Origin: Nocardioides piscis
GTDB taxonomy: Bacteria > Actinomycetota > Actinomycetes > Propionibacteriales > Nocardioidaceae
Assembly (NCBI RefSeq): GCF_011300215.1
Contig: NZ_CP049866.1
Coordinates: 2,915,001 to 2,979,000 of the forward strand
DNA: 64,000 bases
Direction: 5' to 3'
Shown: positions 25,438-34,783 of the stretch, piece by piece
How positions within the stretch are numbered: position 1 is the stretch's first letter
Layout: every line of letters begins with the position of its first letter
The notes under the pieces: generated by a model
Seen by the model: only the letters and a program-made list of their open reading frames with translations
Told to the model about the DNA's origin: nothing
The model's database searches: none
Program-made: the position numbers and the translations under genes

Positions 25438-25824
25438 GTGGCAACGAGGGCAATCAGGGGAGCGACCCAGCTCGACTCCGACACGCGCGAGCACATGCTC
25501 GACCGGGTCGCGGAGATGGTGACCGACGTGATGAGCGTCAACCACCTGGAGGTCGACGACTTCATCTCCGTCATCTTCACCGCGACCAGCGACCTGGTCA
25601 GTGAGTTCCCTGCCTACGCCGCGCGCCGCCTCGGGTTCGGTGACGTCCCGCTGATCTGCGCCCGGGAGCTGGAGATCGAGGGCTCGATGCCGCGCTGCGT
25701 GCGGATGCTCGCGCACGTCGAGACCGACCTGCCGCGCGCCGAGATCACCCACGTCTACCTGCACGGAGCGGCCAACCTGCGGCGCGACCTCGTCAAGACG
25801 CGCGACGTCCCCGATGACGACTGA
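25438..25824 (+). CDS. aroH: chorismate mutase, AroH class
   Basis: A monofunctional chorismate mutase (chorismate to prephenate) with the AroH trimer fold. It starts VATRAIRGATQLDSD, the family N terminus, and contains EMVTDVMSVNHLEVDDFISVIFT and the C-terminal DLPRAEITHVYLHGA block. 128 residues from GTG 25438. A GTG at 25429 is also in frame but would add VTP, which has no counterpart in the family. It is followed, with an 11-base overlap, by prephenate dehydrogenase, so the two make adjacent steps toward tyrosine. Confidence 0.9.
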   Translation: MATRAIRGATQLDSDTREHMLDRVAEMVTDVMSVNHLEVDDFISVIFTATSDLVSEFPAYAARRLGFGDVPLICARELEIEGSMPRCVRMLAHVETDLPRAEITHVYLHGAANLRRDLVKTRDVPDDD

Positions 25825-26886
25825 GGACGCGACGCTGATCGAGATCGTCGGCACCGGACTCCTCGGGACCTCGATCGGTCTGGCGTGCCGTCGTGCAGGG
25901 ATGGAGGTGGTGCTCACCGACATCTCGGCCGAGCACGTCCGCACCGCCAGCGGCCTGGGCGCGGGTCGGCCCAGGCGGGCCGACGACCGGCCGGGGCTCG
26001 TCGTCGTCGCCGTACCCCCCGATCACCTCGCCGACGCGATCACGGCGGCGCTGGACGGCAGCGACGCGGTCGTCACCGATGTCGGCAGCGTCAAGGGCCG
26101 CCCGCTGGCCGAGGTGACTCCCCGGGTGACACCTGACCAGCTGTCGAGGTATGTCGGGTCGCACCCGATGGCCGGCAGCGAGCGCTCGGGGCCGCTGGCC
26201 GCAAGCGCCGCACTCTTCGACGGTCGCCCCTGGGCGATCACCCCGCACGAGGGCTCTGCCCGGCGGCCGTCGAGGCGGTGATGCGGCTGATCGACGTCTG
26301 CGGAGCGATGGCGACGAGGCTCTCCCCGGTGGAGCACGACAAGGCCGTCGCCCGCACCTCCCACCTGCCTCACCTGGCGGCCGTGCTGGTCGCTGGACGC
26401 CTTGCTGGCGCGCCACCCGACCACCTCGCGCTGTCAGGGCAGGGAGTGCGTGACGTCACCCGGATCGCTGCGAGCGACCCGGTGCTGTGGCAGCAGATCC
26501 TCGCTGCCAACTCACAGGCGGTCGGCGAGCTCCTGGGCGAGCTGCGGGGGCGCCTCGACGTCCTCATCGACGCGGTCCACAACGACGAGTGGGAGACCCT
26601 GCGCTCCATCCTCGGTGAGGGGGTCGCCGGCACCTTGGCGATCCCGGGCAAGCACGGCGGTCCGGTCCGGCCGATGCTCTCGGTGTTCGTCTCCGTGCCT
26701 GACAACCCCGGTGAGCTCGCGCGCCTGTTCGGCGACGCCGGCGAGATCGGCGTCAACATCGAGGACGTGCACATCGACCACGATCCCGGCCGGCCGGTCG
26801 GGCTCACCGAGCTGGTGGTGGAGGAGAGTCGCGCCGAGCACCTCCTCGACGCCCTGGAATCCCGCGGATGGACGATCCACCGGTAG
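25814..26886 (+). pseudogene. tyrA: prephenate dehydrogenase, frameshifted
   Basis: Converts prephenate to 4-hydroxyphenylpyruvate in tyrosine synthesis. The first frame has the Rossmann motif IVGTGLLGTSIGLACR, VVTDVGSVKG and GSHPMAGSE. It breaks at a CCC run (26259-26261) after PHEGS and ends at 26281. The neighbouring frame carries AAVEAVMRLIDVCGAMA, VRDVTRIAASDP and a C-terminal ACT domain (LSVFVSVPDNPGELARLFG) to 26886. Adding one C joins both parts into a normal 357-residue protein. Probably an intact gene with a base-call error. Confidence 0.87.
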
Positions 26887-26897
26887 TCTCACCCCCC
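26884..26897 (+). promoter_or_regulatory. possible -10 element of a leaderless cmk promoter
   Basis: TAGTCT at 26884-26889 (its TAG is the tyrA stop) lies 8 bases before the GTG at 26898, with a C-rich gap and no ribosome binding site. Confidence 0.35.
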
Positions 26898-27560
26898 GTG
26901 AGTTCACTTGTCGTAGCCATTGATGGACCCTCCGGCTCCGGCAAGTCCAGCACTTCGCGGGGAGTCGCAGGGCGGCTCGGGCTGCGCTACCTCGACACGG
27001 GTGCGATGTTCCGCGCGATCACCTGGTGGATGCTCGCCCAGGGCGTCGACCTGACCGATCCGGAGGCGATCGCGGCGCACGCCGACGAGCCGCAGATCGA
27101 GTCCGGCACCGATCCGGACAACCCGACGATCCGCGTGGACGGGGCCGACGTCTCGGTCGCCATCCGCAGCGACGAGGTCAACGCTGCAGTGAGCCCGGTC
27201 AGTGCAGTGCCCCGGGTGCGGTCCCGGCTGCTCGAGCTCCAGCGCCAGATCATCGGAGCCGGCGGGATCGTCGTCGAGGGCCGCGACATCGGGTCGGTGG
27301 TGGCGCCGGACGCCCCGGTGAAGGTCTATCTCAGCGCCGACGCCCAGGCACGCGCCATCCGCCGGGCCGCCGAGGCCGGCGGCGACGTCGCCGCGACCCA
27401 GGACTCCCTGCTCGCTCGCGACCGGATCGACTCGGGGCGGGCCACGGCTCCCCTCGTGCTGGCCGAGGGCGCGGTCCACATCGACACCACGCCATACACG
27501 CTGGACGAGGTCATCGAGCAGGTCGTGACGCTCGTGGAGGCCCTCGAGGCCGAGGCATGA
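26898..27560 (+). CDS. cmk: cytidylate kinase
   Basis: Phosphorylates CMP and dCMP. The P-loop LVVAIDGPSGSGKSSTSRGVA is at the N terminus. YLDTGAMFRAITW, the GRDIGSVV substrate segment and the lid region RDRIDSGRATAPL are all present. GTG 26898 gives 220 residues with the P-loop at the usual place. An ATG at 26868 is in frame but would overlap tyrA and add a proline-rich leader. The plsC-like ATG overlaps its stop. Confidence 0.93.
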   Translation: MSSLVVAIDGPSGSGKSSTSRGVAGRLGLRYLDTGAMFRAITWWMLAQGVDLTDPEAIAAHADEPQIESGTDPDNPTIRVDGADVSVAIRSDEVNAAVSPVSAVPRVRSRLLELQRQIIGAGGIVVEGRDIGSVVAPDAPVKVYLSADAQARAIRRAAEAGGDVAATQDSLLARDRIDSGRATAPLVLAEGAVHIDTTPYTLDEVIEQVVTLVEALEAEA

Positions 27561-28359
27561 CCGAGCTGCCCAGGCCGAGTGACCAACACCCGCGGCGCGG
27601 GCTGCTGCGGGTCCTGCGACCGGTCGCGCGTGCCGGAGTGGGCACCTATTGGGACGTCAAGGTCCATGACCGCACCCGGGTGCCCGCTGACGGTCCGGTC
27701 ATCCTGGCCTCCAACCACACCGGCTGGCTCGATGGTCCGTTGCTCACCGTCCTGTCCCCCCGACCGGTCCACGCCCTGACCAAGCAGGAGATGTTCGCCG
27801 GCAGGCTGGGCCCGGTGCTGCGGGCTGCGGGCCAGATCCCTCTCGACCGCTTCGGCGCAGACCCGAGCGCCGTCAAGTCGTGCCTGCGCGTGCTGCGCGA
27901 CGGTGGCGTGGTCGGGATCTTCCCCGAGGGCACCCGCGGGGCGGGGGAGTTCGACGTCTTCCACCACGGCGTCACCTATCTCGCGCTGGCGTCCGGGGCG
28001 CCGGTGGTCCCGGTGACCCAGGTCGGGACGCGTGCCAGGGGTGCGCACAGCGGCGACCTCCCCCCGCGTGGCAGCACCATCGACATGGTCTTCGGCCAGG
28101 CGTGGAGCACCCCCGCCTGCCGTGGCCACGCACCCGGGAACACATCCTGGCCACTTCGTTGTTGATCTGGGAGCACCTCAGGCAGGAACAAGCGCGAGCC
28201 CTCGCGCTGCTCGGGCGGTCGCTGCCCGGACCACTGCCGGCAGGCGACCGGGAGGCCGACCCCGCGACGGGGTTCGGCAGCCATGCCGACGACTACTCGG
28301 CACCAGCCGGGCACACCAACCAGGACAGCAGTCCACCCGACCAGCAGGGAGCCCCATGA
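27557..28359 (+). CDS. 1-acylglycerol-3-phosphate O-acyltransferase-like (PlsC), frameshifted near 3' end
   Basis: A membrane-associated acyltransferase of the PlsC family (phospholipid synthesis). Block I, usually H-x4-D, reads [13 protein letters not shown], and [14 protein letters not shown] is block III. As written the frame ends at 28165 after [10 protein letters not shown]. One missing C in the C5 run at 28110-28114 explains this. With it the protein continues [20 protein letters not shown] to 28359, where the TGA overlaps the der start. The shortened product would have 202 residues against 267 expected. The cmk-plsC-der order supports a real gene. Confidence 0.85.
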
Positions 28360-29699
28360 CCGAGTACGACGACGAGCCCACGGGCCCGACACCGGTGCTC
28401 GCCGTCGTCGGGCGCCCCAACGTCGGGAAGTCCACCCTCGTCAACCGGATCATCGGCCGCCGTGAAGCCGTCGTCGAGGACCGGCCGGGCGTGACCCGCG
28501 ACCGCGTCTCCTACGACGCCAACTGGAACGGCCGCGCCTTCACCGTCGTCGACACCGGCGGGTGGGACCCGGACGCCCGTGGCCTGTTCGAACGCATCGC
28601 GGCACAGGCCGAGGTCGCCGTCACGCTGGCCGACGCGGTCCTGTTCGTCGTCGACGCCACTGTCGGCATCACCGACGCCGACGAGGCAGTCGTCAAGATC
28701 CTCCGCAAGTCCGGCAAGCCGGTCGTGCTGGCGGCCAACAAGGTCGACGACCAGCGCGCCGAGGCCGAGGCCTACGGCCTGTGGAACCTGGGACTGGGCG
28801 AGCCCTTCGCCGTCTCCGCCCTCCACGGTCGTGGCTCCGGCGACATGCTCGACGCGATCCTGGCTGCACTGCCCGAGACGCCGCCCGAGACCTTCGGTGA
28901 GATCGGTGGGCCTCGGCGCATCGCCCTGGTCGGCAAGCCCAACGTCGGCAAGTCCTCCCTCCTCAACAAGCTCGCCGGCTCCGAGCGGGTCGTCGTCGAC
29001 GACGTGGCCGGCACCACCGTCGACCCGGTCGACGAGCTGGTCGAGATGGGCGACCGCACCTGGCGCTTCATCGACACGGCAGGCATCCGCAAGCGCGTCA
29101 AGGAAGCCTCGGGTCACGAGTTCTATGCCTCCTTGCGCACCTCGACCGCCATCGACCGGGCCGAGGTGGCCGTCCTGGTGCTGGACGCCGGCCAGACGGT
29201 CTCCGAGCAGGACATGCGCATCATCCAGACGATCCGCGACGCCGGGCGTGCCATGGTGATCGCCTTCAACAAGTGGGACCTCGTCGACGACGAGCGCCGC
29301 TACTACCTCGAGCGTGAGATCGAGCGCGATCTCGTGCAGGTGCAGTGGGCGCCCCGGATCAACATCACCGCCAAGACGGGATGGCACGTCGACCGGCTCG
29401 TGCCTGCGCTCGACAAGGCGCTGGCAGGCTGGGAGACGCGGATCTCGACGGGAGCGCTCAACACGTTCCTGGGCAGGCTGGTGGGGGAGCACCCGCACCC
29501 GGTCCGCAGCGGCAAGCAGCCCAAGATCCTCTTCGCCACCCAGCCCTCGACGTCGCCGCCGACCTTCATCCTGTTCACCAGCGGCAAGCTCGACGCTTCC
29601 TACGAGCGCTTCATCGAGCGCAGGCTGCGTGAGCAGTTCGGCTTCGTCGGCACACCCATCATCCTGCAGCAGCGCCCACGCGAGAAGCGCAAGCGCTGA
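28356..29699 (+). CDS. der: ribosome biogenesis GTPase Der (EngA)
   Basis: A double-GTPase protein needed for 50S subunit assembly. Two G domains in tandem have G1 motifs [14 protein letters not shown] (about residue 20) and [14 protein letters not shown] (about residue 195). The G3 motifs are DTGGW and DTAGI, the G4 motifs NKVD and NKWD. The C-terminal KH-like domain ends [10 protein letters not shown]. 447 residues. ATG overlaps the expected plsC stop (ATGA). No divergence from family features. Confidence 0.96.
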   Translation: MTEYDDEPTGPTPVLAVVGRPNVGKSTLVNRIIGRREAVVEDRPGVTRDRVSYDANWNGRAFTVVDTGGWDPDARGLFERIAAQAEVAVTLADAVLFVVDATVGITDADEAVVKILRKSGKPVVLAANKVDDQRAEAEAYGLWNLGLGEPFAVSALHGRGSGDMLDAILAALPETPPETFGEIGGPRRIALVGKPNVGKSSLLNKLAGSERVVVDDVAGTTVDPVDELVEMGDRTWRFIDTAGIRKRVKEASGHEFYASLRTSTAIDRAEVAVLVLDAGQTVSEQDMRIIQTIRDAGRAMVIAFNKWDLVDDERRYYLEREIERDLVQVQWAPRINITAKTGWHVDRLVPALDKALAGWETRISTGALNTFLGRLVGEHPHPVRSGKQPKILFATQPSTSPPTFILFTSGKLDASYERFIERRLREQFGFVGTPIILQQRPREKRKR

Positions 29700-29701
29700 G
29701 C

Positions 29702-30391
29702 TCAGGGAGCCAGGTCGTGGCCGGTCAACCACTCGACCGGGTCGATGGCATCTCCGCCGTCGGGGTGGATCTCGAGGTGCAGGTGCGGGCCGGTGCTGTT
29801 GCCGGTGGAGCCGACCATCCCGATCGACTCGCCGAGCTCCACGGTCTGGCCCGGCTCGACGAGTGACAGCAGCTGGTGGGCATACCAGACCTCGGTGCCG
29901 TCCTCGAGCGTGAGGATCGTGCGCAGTCCGTAGGGGCCGGCATCGGCGACCTCGGTCACGGTCGCGTCGGCGACGGCGACCAGGGGAGTGCCGGAGGACG
30001 CGGCGAAGTCGAGACCGGTGTGGGTGCTTGCCCACATGGCGCCGGCGAGGCCGAACCCCGCGGAGATGCGGTAGCTGTCAGCAGGCACCGGCAGCACGTG
30101 GTCGAGGTCGGTGACGTCGCCGTGGTAGCCGAGGGCCGCGAGGCGCTGGGCCCGCACCTGCTCGACCGCTGCGTGCTCGTCGGCCGCAGACATCATGGCC
30201 GTGAGCGCCTGCTCGCGGTGGTCGACGTGGCGCGCGACAGCCGCCTCGAGAGCCGACGGGGCCTTGGCAGACCTGGCGGACTTGGCTGTCCCCCCGGTGG
30301 GATCGGAGGGTACGGCGCTGGCCGGCCCGGCGACGAACAGCAGCGATGCGCAGGCACCGATGACCGCTGTCGCGACACGACCAAGCAACAT
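29702..30391 (-). CDS. secreted M23 (LytM-type) peptidase
   Basis: A 229-residue exported protein. Signal peptide about residues 1-26 (GACASLLFVAGPASAV). A helical spacer is followed by a C-terminal M23 domain with zinc ligands in THTGLDFA and HLHLEIH plus the GSTGNSTGPH block. It probably cleaves peptidoglycan cross-links or acts as a cell-separation factor. At the minus-strand 3' end it runs toward der, with 2 bases between the stops. The 154 bases upstream (30392-30545) hold its promoter region. I could not fit a c-di-AMP riboswitch there. Confidence 0.9.
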   Translation of the reverse strand: MLLGRVATAVIGACASLLFVAGPASAVPSDPTGGTAKSARSAKAPSALEAAVARHVDHREQALTAMMSAADEHAAVEQVRAQRLAALGYHGDVTDLDHVLPVPADSYRISAGFGLAGAMWASTHTGLDFAASSGTPLVAVADATVTEVADAGPYGLRTILTLEDGTEVWYAHQLLSLVEPGQTVELGESIGMVGSTGNSTGPHLHLEIHPDGGDAIDPVEWLTGHDLAP

Positions 30392-30545
30392 GTACAGACA
30401 CCCTTCGACGAGACGGCCTCGTCAATGGTGGCTGTGCGCAGGCGTGCGCGGAGGGGCTTTGCGCCAACTGGGTCGGTGATTGATTCGATCGGGTGGTGTT
30501 TGCCCGAAACGGTCCCCGGGCCGGGGAATGGGTGCTACAGGCGGG

Positions 30546-30761
30546 TCACTTCGAAGGTTCGGGGAGGTCCACGTCGACCTTCTTGCAGTCCACCTTCGGG
30601 TTGACGCCCATGAAGTTCAGCGGACCGGCGACGACGGTCAGCGCGATGTTGCTCGCCTCCGCGCAGTTGGTCTTGGCGTCCGAGAAGTAGTCGCGGTCGT
30701 AGGCGGCGAACGCGCCGATGACCAACCAGATGACGAGAAGGAGAGAGATGAGTCGGCCCAT
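30546..30761 (-). CDS. small single-pass membrane protein, unknown function
   Basis: 71 residues. An N-terminal hydrophobic helix (RLISLLLVIWLVIGAFAAY, residues 3-21) is followed by a short extracytoplasmic part with two cysteines (TNCAEAS and VDCKKVD), which might form a disulfide. I recognise no family. The ATG at 30761 places the helix at the N terminus and has GGGAG-like purines upstream. It lies 72 bases downstream of cobS on the same strand and could be the last gene of that operon or stand alone. Confidence 0.65.
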   Translation of the reverse strand: MGRLISLLLVIWLVIGAFAAYDRDYFSDAKTNCAEASNIALTVVAGPLNFMGVNPKVDCKKVDVDLPEPSK

Positions 30762-30833
30762 CCGTCCACGGTAGGGGGATGCCCGCCCGATTGTCTGCAC
30801 CCGCACGGGCGTACGGCGCGTCGCGGGCCGGCG

Positions 30834-31583
30834 TCAGGCGAGGACGGCGACCGCCGCCAACAACATGGCTGACACGGTCAGCTCCGCGCAAGCGCCGAGC
30901 ACGTCCCCGGTCACGCCGCCGATGCGGCGCTGCGCCAGGAGCCCGATCGACAGGGTGGTCAGCGCAGCAACGAGGGTGACCAGCAGCGCCGCCCCGGGAT
31001 CGACAGCGACCGTCGCTGCCGACCCGACGAGCACCAGGACGAGACCGGTCAGCAGCTGCCTCGTGCCCAGTCCCTCGACCACGGCACGGCCGGTCCCGTC
31101 GGTCCGGGCGTAGGGCAGCAGCCGCGCCAGCGGCAGCATCGCTCCGCGAGACGTTGCGTACACGCCGACCAGGAGAAGCAGCATCTCCTCCGGCCGAAGC
31201 GCGTGCAGCAGGGCCGCCAGGGCGGCCACCTTCACCAGCAGGTGCAGTGACAGGGTTGCTGCGGCATACACACCGATGGCGTGGTCCTTCATGATCTGCA
31301 GCCGGTGCTCGCGGTCGCGGCCGGCCAGTCCGTCGGCGCAGTCGGCCAGCCCGTCCAGGTGCAGGGCGCCGGTGAGGATCACTTCTGCAGCGACCGCCAA
31401 GGTGGCAACGACCAGCACCGGCCACAGCTCCCCGGCTCCGACGGCGATGCCCCCCACGACGCCCCCGATCCCGGCACCGACCAGGGGATAGAGCGCGGCG
31501 GCACGAGCGGGATCGACGCCTCCCGCCGAGGACGGGACCGGCACCCGGGTGAGCAGCATCGTGGCCGCGGCCAGGGTGCGCAC
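30834..31583 (-). CDS. cobS: adenosylcobinamide-GDP ribazoletransferase (cobalamin synthase)
   Basis: The last step of cobalamin assembly: joins AdoCbi-GDP and alpha-ribazole (phosphate) in the membrane. 249 residues with 5-7 hydrophobic helices. The conserved motif GALHLDGLADCADGLAGRDREH (as two contiguous parts GALHLDGLADCADG and RDREHRL) carries the acidic metal ligands. The start is GTG immediately after the cobT stop (MRTLAAATMLLTRVPVP). Last cobalamin gene of the locus. Confidence 0.93.
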   Translation of the reverse strand: MRTLAAATMLLTRVPVPSSAGGVDPARAAALYPLVGAGIGGVVGGIAVGAGELWPVLVVATLAVAAEVILTGALHLDGLADCADGLAGRDREHRLQIMKDHAIGVYAAATLSLHLLVKVAALAALLHALRPEEMLLLLVGVYATSRGAMLPLARLLPYARTDGTGRAVVEGLGTRQLLTGLVLVLVGSAATVAVDPGAALLVTLVAALTTLSIGLLAQRRIGGVTGDVLGACAELTVSAMLLAAVAVLA

Positions 31584-32654
31584 TCAGGTCACCGGACTGG
31601 TCTGGTCCAGGCCGAGGCTGGCGAACGTCGCCATCTCGGTGAGCACAGCGATGGACGAGCGCACGACGTTGATCGCGAGGGCCGCCCCGCTGCCCTCGCC
31701 GAGTCGCATCTGCAGGTCGAGCAGCGGCCGCAGCCCCAGCGCGGCGAGCTGCAGGGCGTGGCCGGGCTCGGGAGAGAGGTGCGCTGCGACCATCGCGTCG
31801 GTGCACGCGGGCGCGAGTCGGGCGGCCACCAGCGCAGCGGCCCCGGTGATGAACCCGTCCACGAGCACAGGGACCTTCCGCTCTGCGGCGCCGAGCACGA
31901 CACCGGCAAGCGCCGCCACCTCGAGACCACCCATCGCAGCTAGGACGGCGAGTGGGTCGTCGGACACTGATGCGTGTCGCGCCAGGACCTGGTCGACCAC
32001 CGAGACCTTGTGGGCCACCTGCTCGTCGTCGAGGCCGGTGCCGCGGCCACACGTCGCGGCAGCATCAAGACCGAGGAGCGCAGCGGTCAGTGCGCTGGCG
32101 GTGGTGGTGTTGCCGATGCCCATCTCGCCGAGGGCAATGAGGTCGACACCGTCGTCGACGAGCTCATGGGCGAGGTCGATGCCCTGGCGGAGCGCCGCAG
32201 TGGCCTCGGCCGGGGTCATCGCCGGACCGTCGACGCTGTTGGCGGTGCCCGGACGGATGCTGAGGTCGAGCACGCCGGGCACCACCGGTGGGTCGATCAC
32301 GCCGAGGTCGGCCACCACCAGCCGGGCACCGGCGGCTCGGGACAGCACCGCCACGGCGGCCCCGCCGGTGCCGAACGCGGTGAGCATCAGCCCGGTGACT
32401 GCCTGGGGGAACGCGCTCACCCCTTCGCGGGCGATGCCGTGGTCGGCGGCGCAGACGACGACGGCGGGGGTCGGGTCGGGCAGGTCGACTCGGCCGCGCA
32501 GGGCCGCGATGCGGATCGCGACCTCCTCCAGGAGACCCAGGCTGCCCAGGGGCTTGACCTTGTCGGCCATGGCGGCCGTGGCCTCCCGCCGGGTCTGGTC
32601 GGAAGCGGGCCGGATCGCCTCGATGGTGCTCATCAGCACGGTCAGGTCAGTCAT
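31584..32654 (-). CDS. cobT: nicotinate-nucleotide-dimethylbenzimidazole phosphoribosyltransferase
   Basis: Activates the lower ligand base to alpha-ribazole phosphate. 356 residues. Motifs DKVKPLGSLGLLEEVAIRI, CAADHGIAREGVSAFPQAVT, LGEMGIGNTTTASAL and a catalytic Glu in the C-terminal RLGEGSGAAL are intact. The ATG at 32654 overlaps the cobU stop by 8 bases. Together with CobU and CobS it forms the nucleotide-loop assembly pathway. Confidence 0.95.
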   Translation of the reverse strand: MTDLTVLMSTIEAIRPASDQTRREATAAMADKVKPLGSLGLLEEVAIRIAALRGRVDLPDPTPAVVVCAADHGIAREGVSAFPQAVTGLMLTAFGTGGAAVAVLSRAAGARLVVADLGVIDPPVVPGVLDLSIRPGTANSVDGPAMTPAEATAALRQGIDLAHELVDDGVDLIALGEMGIGNTTTASALTAALLGLDAAATCGRGTGLDDEQVAHKVSVVDQVLARHASVSDDPLAVLAAMGGLEVAALAGVVLGAAERKVPVLVDGFITGAAALVAARLAPACTDAMVAAHLSPEPGHALQLAALGLRPLLDLQMRLGEGSGAALAINVVRSSIAVLTEMATFASLGLDQTSPVT

Positions 32655-33204
32655 GGGTTCTCCTTGTGATGAGGTCGAGGTCGTGGTTGTGGTCACCGAG
32701 CGTGAGAGCGCGCCCGGCGACCATGAGCTGGGCGAGCGAGGCATGGCGGGAGAAGGTGGCGTTGACCCGGCCGAGCCGGTCGCGGTAGTCGCGGCCGAGG
32801 GGATGCATCGGCACCAGGCCCATGCCGACCTCGTTGCTGACCACGATCCAGTCCGCCCTGCTGGCGGCGCAGGCTGCGGCGACCCGCTCGGCTGCTGCTT
32901 CGATCTCGACCCCGCAGTCACCGCGCTCGAGGAGGTTGGCGACCCACAACGAGAGGCAGTCGATGATTCCCACGGACTCGGCTCCGACCCCGGCGACCGC
33001 CGCTCCGAGGTCGAGCGGCGCCTCGACGGTTTCCCAGCGGGCTGGGCGCTCGGCCCGGTGCAGCCGGATCCGGTCCGCCATCTCTGCGTCACCTGCCCGC
33101 GCGGTCGCGATGAACGTGACAGGACGGTCGCTCGCGCTGGCCATCAGCACGGCGCGAGCCGACTTACCGCTGCGGGCTCCGCCGGTCAGGAAGGTCAGTG
33201 CCAT
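32647..33204 (-). CDS. cobU: adenosylcobinamide kinase / guanylyltransferase
   Basis: A bifunctional kinase and guanylyltransferase that makes AdoCbi-GDP. 185 residues. The P-loop LTGGARSGKSARAVLM is at the N terminus. IDCLSLWVANLLE and VSNEVGMGLVPMHPLGRDYRD are family signatures. The guanylylated histidine normally near residue 45-50 is probably that in RIRLHRAERPARW. ATG overlaps the cbiB stop by one base. Confidence 0.94.
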   Translation of the reverse strand: MALTFLTGGARSGKSARAVLMASASDRPVTFIATARAGDAEMADRIRLHRAERPARWETVEAPLDLGAAVAGVGAESVGIIDCLSLWVANLLERGDCGVEIEAAAERVAAACAASRADWIVVSNEVGMGLVPMHPLGRDYRDRLGRVNATFSRHASLAQLMVAGRALTLGDHNHDLDLITRRTHD

Positions 33205-34148
33205 CAGGTGGTCCTCCTCGTGCGCATGGCCCCGGCGTGGGCGGGCGCGAGCCGGCGGTCTGTCCACCACAGCAGCACCAGCGCCCCGATGAGCGCCCAT
33301 TCGACCCGGCTCGTCAGCTCTCGCGCCCTCGAGATGTCGACCGCCTCGGGGCGGGCGCCGTCACCGAGTCGTGGCCGGTCCTCGTGGCGTTCGCCGTAGT
33401 GCAGCGGGCCGCCGAGCTCACGCCCGAGCGCGGCAGCGACCGCGGCTTCCGCCACGCCGGCGTTGGGGGAGGGGTGCAGGTGGGCATCGCGTCGTACGGC
33501 TCCGCGGACAGCGCTCGCGCGGCCGGGCTCGGCCGCCATGACCAGCAGCGCGAAGAGTCGGGCCGGGATCCAGTTGGCGCCGTCGTCGAGGCGGGCTGAG
33601 GCCCAGCCGTAGTTCTCGTAGCGGTCGTCGTGGTGGCCGACCATGGCGTCCATCGTGTTGATCGCCCGGTGCGCCAGCACCCCGGGGGCGCCGGCGAGGA
33701 GACCCCAGGCGGCTGGTGCGATCACGGCGTCGACCGAGTTCTCCGCCAGCGACTCGACCACGGCTGCAGCGATCGCCGATGCGTCGAGTCGGCTCGGGTC
33801 GCGACCGACGAGCGAGGGCAGGTGGGCGCGAGCGCCTGCCAGGTCACCGTCGAGCAGGGGTGCCTCGACCAGCCGTGCCGCCCGGCGCAGCTCGCGACCA
33901 GCCGCGCAGAGCCCCACGGCCAGGACGGTGGAACTTGTCGCCCGGCCGGCCACCGCGCCGAGCGCGACACCCGCGAGGGCATGGCGCACCCCGGCGGAGC
34001 GGCTGTCGGCGTAGGTGACTGCCTCGACCCGTTGCATCGCCGTTCCGAACCAGCCCACCGGGTGCCAGCGGTCCGGCGGCTCCGGCAATGCCTTCTGCAG
34101 CAGCAACCCGAGAGCGACGCCGATCGCGCGATGTCCCAGGCGGCTCAT
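33204..34148 (-). CDS. cbiB: adenosylcobinamide-phosphate synthase (CbiB/CobD)
   Basis: A membrane protein that attaches the aminopropanol (phosphate) arm to adenosylcobyric acid. 314 residues. DRWHPVGWFGTAM near the N terminus, VESLAENSVDAVIAPAAWG and HRAINTMDAMVGH are family hallmarks. Hydrophobic segments are spread through the chain. ATG at 34148 overlaps the cbiZ stop (ATGA). Two naming systems call this cobD or cbiB; I use cbiB to avoid confusion with the aminotransferase. Confidence 0.93.
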   Translation of the reverse strand: MSRLGHRAIGVALGLLLQKALPEPPDRWHPVGWFGTAMQRVEAVTYADSRSAGVRHALAGVALGAVAGRATSSTVLAVGLCAAGRELRRAARLVEAPLLDGDLAGARAHLPSLVGRDPSRLDASAIAAAVVESLAENSVDAVIAPAAWGLLAGAPGVLAHRAINTMDAMVGHHDDRYENYGWASARLDDGANWIPARLFALLVMAAEPGRASAVRGAVRRDAHLHPSPNAGVAEAAVAAALGRELGGPLHYGERHEDRPRLGDGARPEAVDISRARELTSRVEWALIGALVLLWWTDRRLAPAHAGAMRTRRTT

Positions 34149-34783
34149 CGGGCACGTCCCGGATGTGCGGCCAGCCCCTGGTGCACGGCGGCATGCGTCG
34201 CCATCGCCAACCGATGACCCCAGGTGGACCGCACACCCCCGAACCGCTCCGCCCGGTCTGCGACGGGGCAGACCAGCGTGATCGCGTCGCTCGCTGTTCC
34301 CGTGCCGGGCACCTGCGTCTCCAGCAGTGCCTGGGTCTTGGCCTCCGTCATGGCGAGCAGGGCCTGGACCATCGCGGGCTGCTCCAGGGCGACCGGCAGC
34401 TGCGCGACCAGGTTGATCGTGCCCGGCCAGAGGGCGTGCCCGGCCTCCGGGTCGGCGGCCCACGTCGGCTTGGTGACCCCGACGGTCGCGCACACCGACG
34501 CTCCCTCGAAGCACGCATGCTCCGCCCGGGTGACGTCGACGGCCGTGAACATCGCGATGCCCGACCCGGAGAGGTCCCGCCCGGTCGCGATTGCTGCTGC
34601 GTGCTCGTCGAGGTCGATCCGCGAGTAGTCGTGCGGCACACCGACGTTGAGCAGCCAGGCAGGCGTGCTGAAGCCACCGCCGACCGAGGCCGACGACAAC
34701 GCGTGCACCGGACGATCGAACTGCCAGACCAGGACGTGCCGGTGGTCGGGGCCGGGAGGCAGGATGCTGGCGCCATACGTCAT
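34145..34783 (-). CDS. cbiZ: adenosylcobinamide amidohydrolase (CbiZ-like)
   Basis: 212 residues of the CbiZ family, which cleaves the aminopropanol side chain of adenosylcobinamide to give adenosylcobyric acid for salvage and remodelling. Family segments: ALSSASVGGGFS, NVGVPHDYSR, MFTAVDVTRAEH, VCATVGVTKPTWA and PGTINLVAQLPVAL. The ATG at 34783 overlaps the cobQ stop (ATGA). Its place between cobQ and cbiB fits a product (cobyric acid) that CbiB then re-uses. Confidence 0.87.
   Translation of the reverse strand: MTYGASILPPGPDHRHVLVWQFDRPVHALSSASVGGGFSTPAWLLNVGVPHDYSRIDLDEHAAAIATGRDLSGSGIAMFTAVDVTRAEHACFEGASVCATVGVTKPTWAADPEAGHALWPGTINLVAQLPVALEQPAMVQALLAMTEAKTQALLETQVPGTGTASDAITLVCPVADRAERFGGVRSTWGHRLAMATHAAVHQGLAAHPGRAR

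Noticed and set aside
26278-26886. Independent ACT-domain protein starting at 26278
   Set aside because: The sequence just upstream of its start continues the prephenate dehydrogenase fold in phase, so it is the second half of a frameshifted tyrA.
30392-30545. Possible c-di-AMP (ydaO) riboswitch before the M23 peptidase
   Set aside because: Peptidase genes in actinobacteria often have one, and GGCGCAAAGCC occurs on the minus strand, but the flanking stems and the other conserved blocks could not be found. A covariance search would decide.
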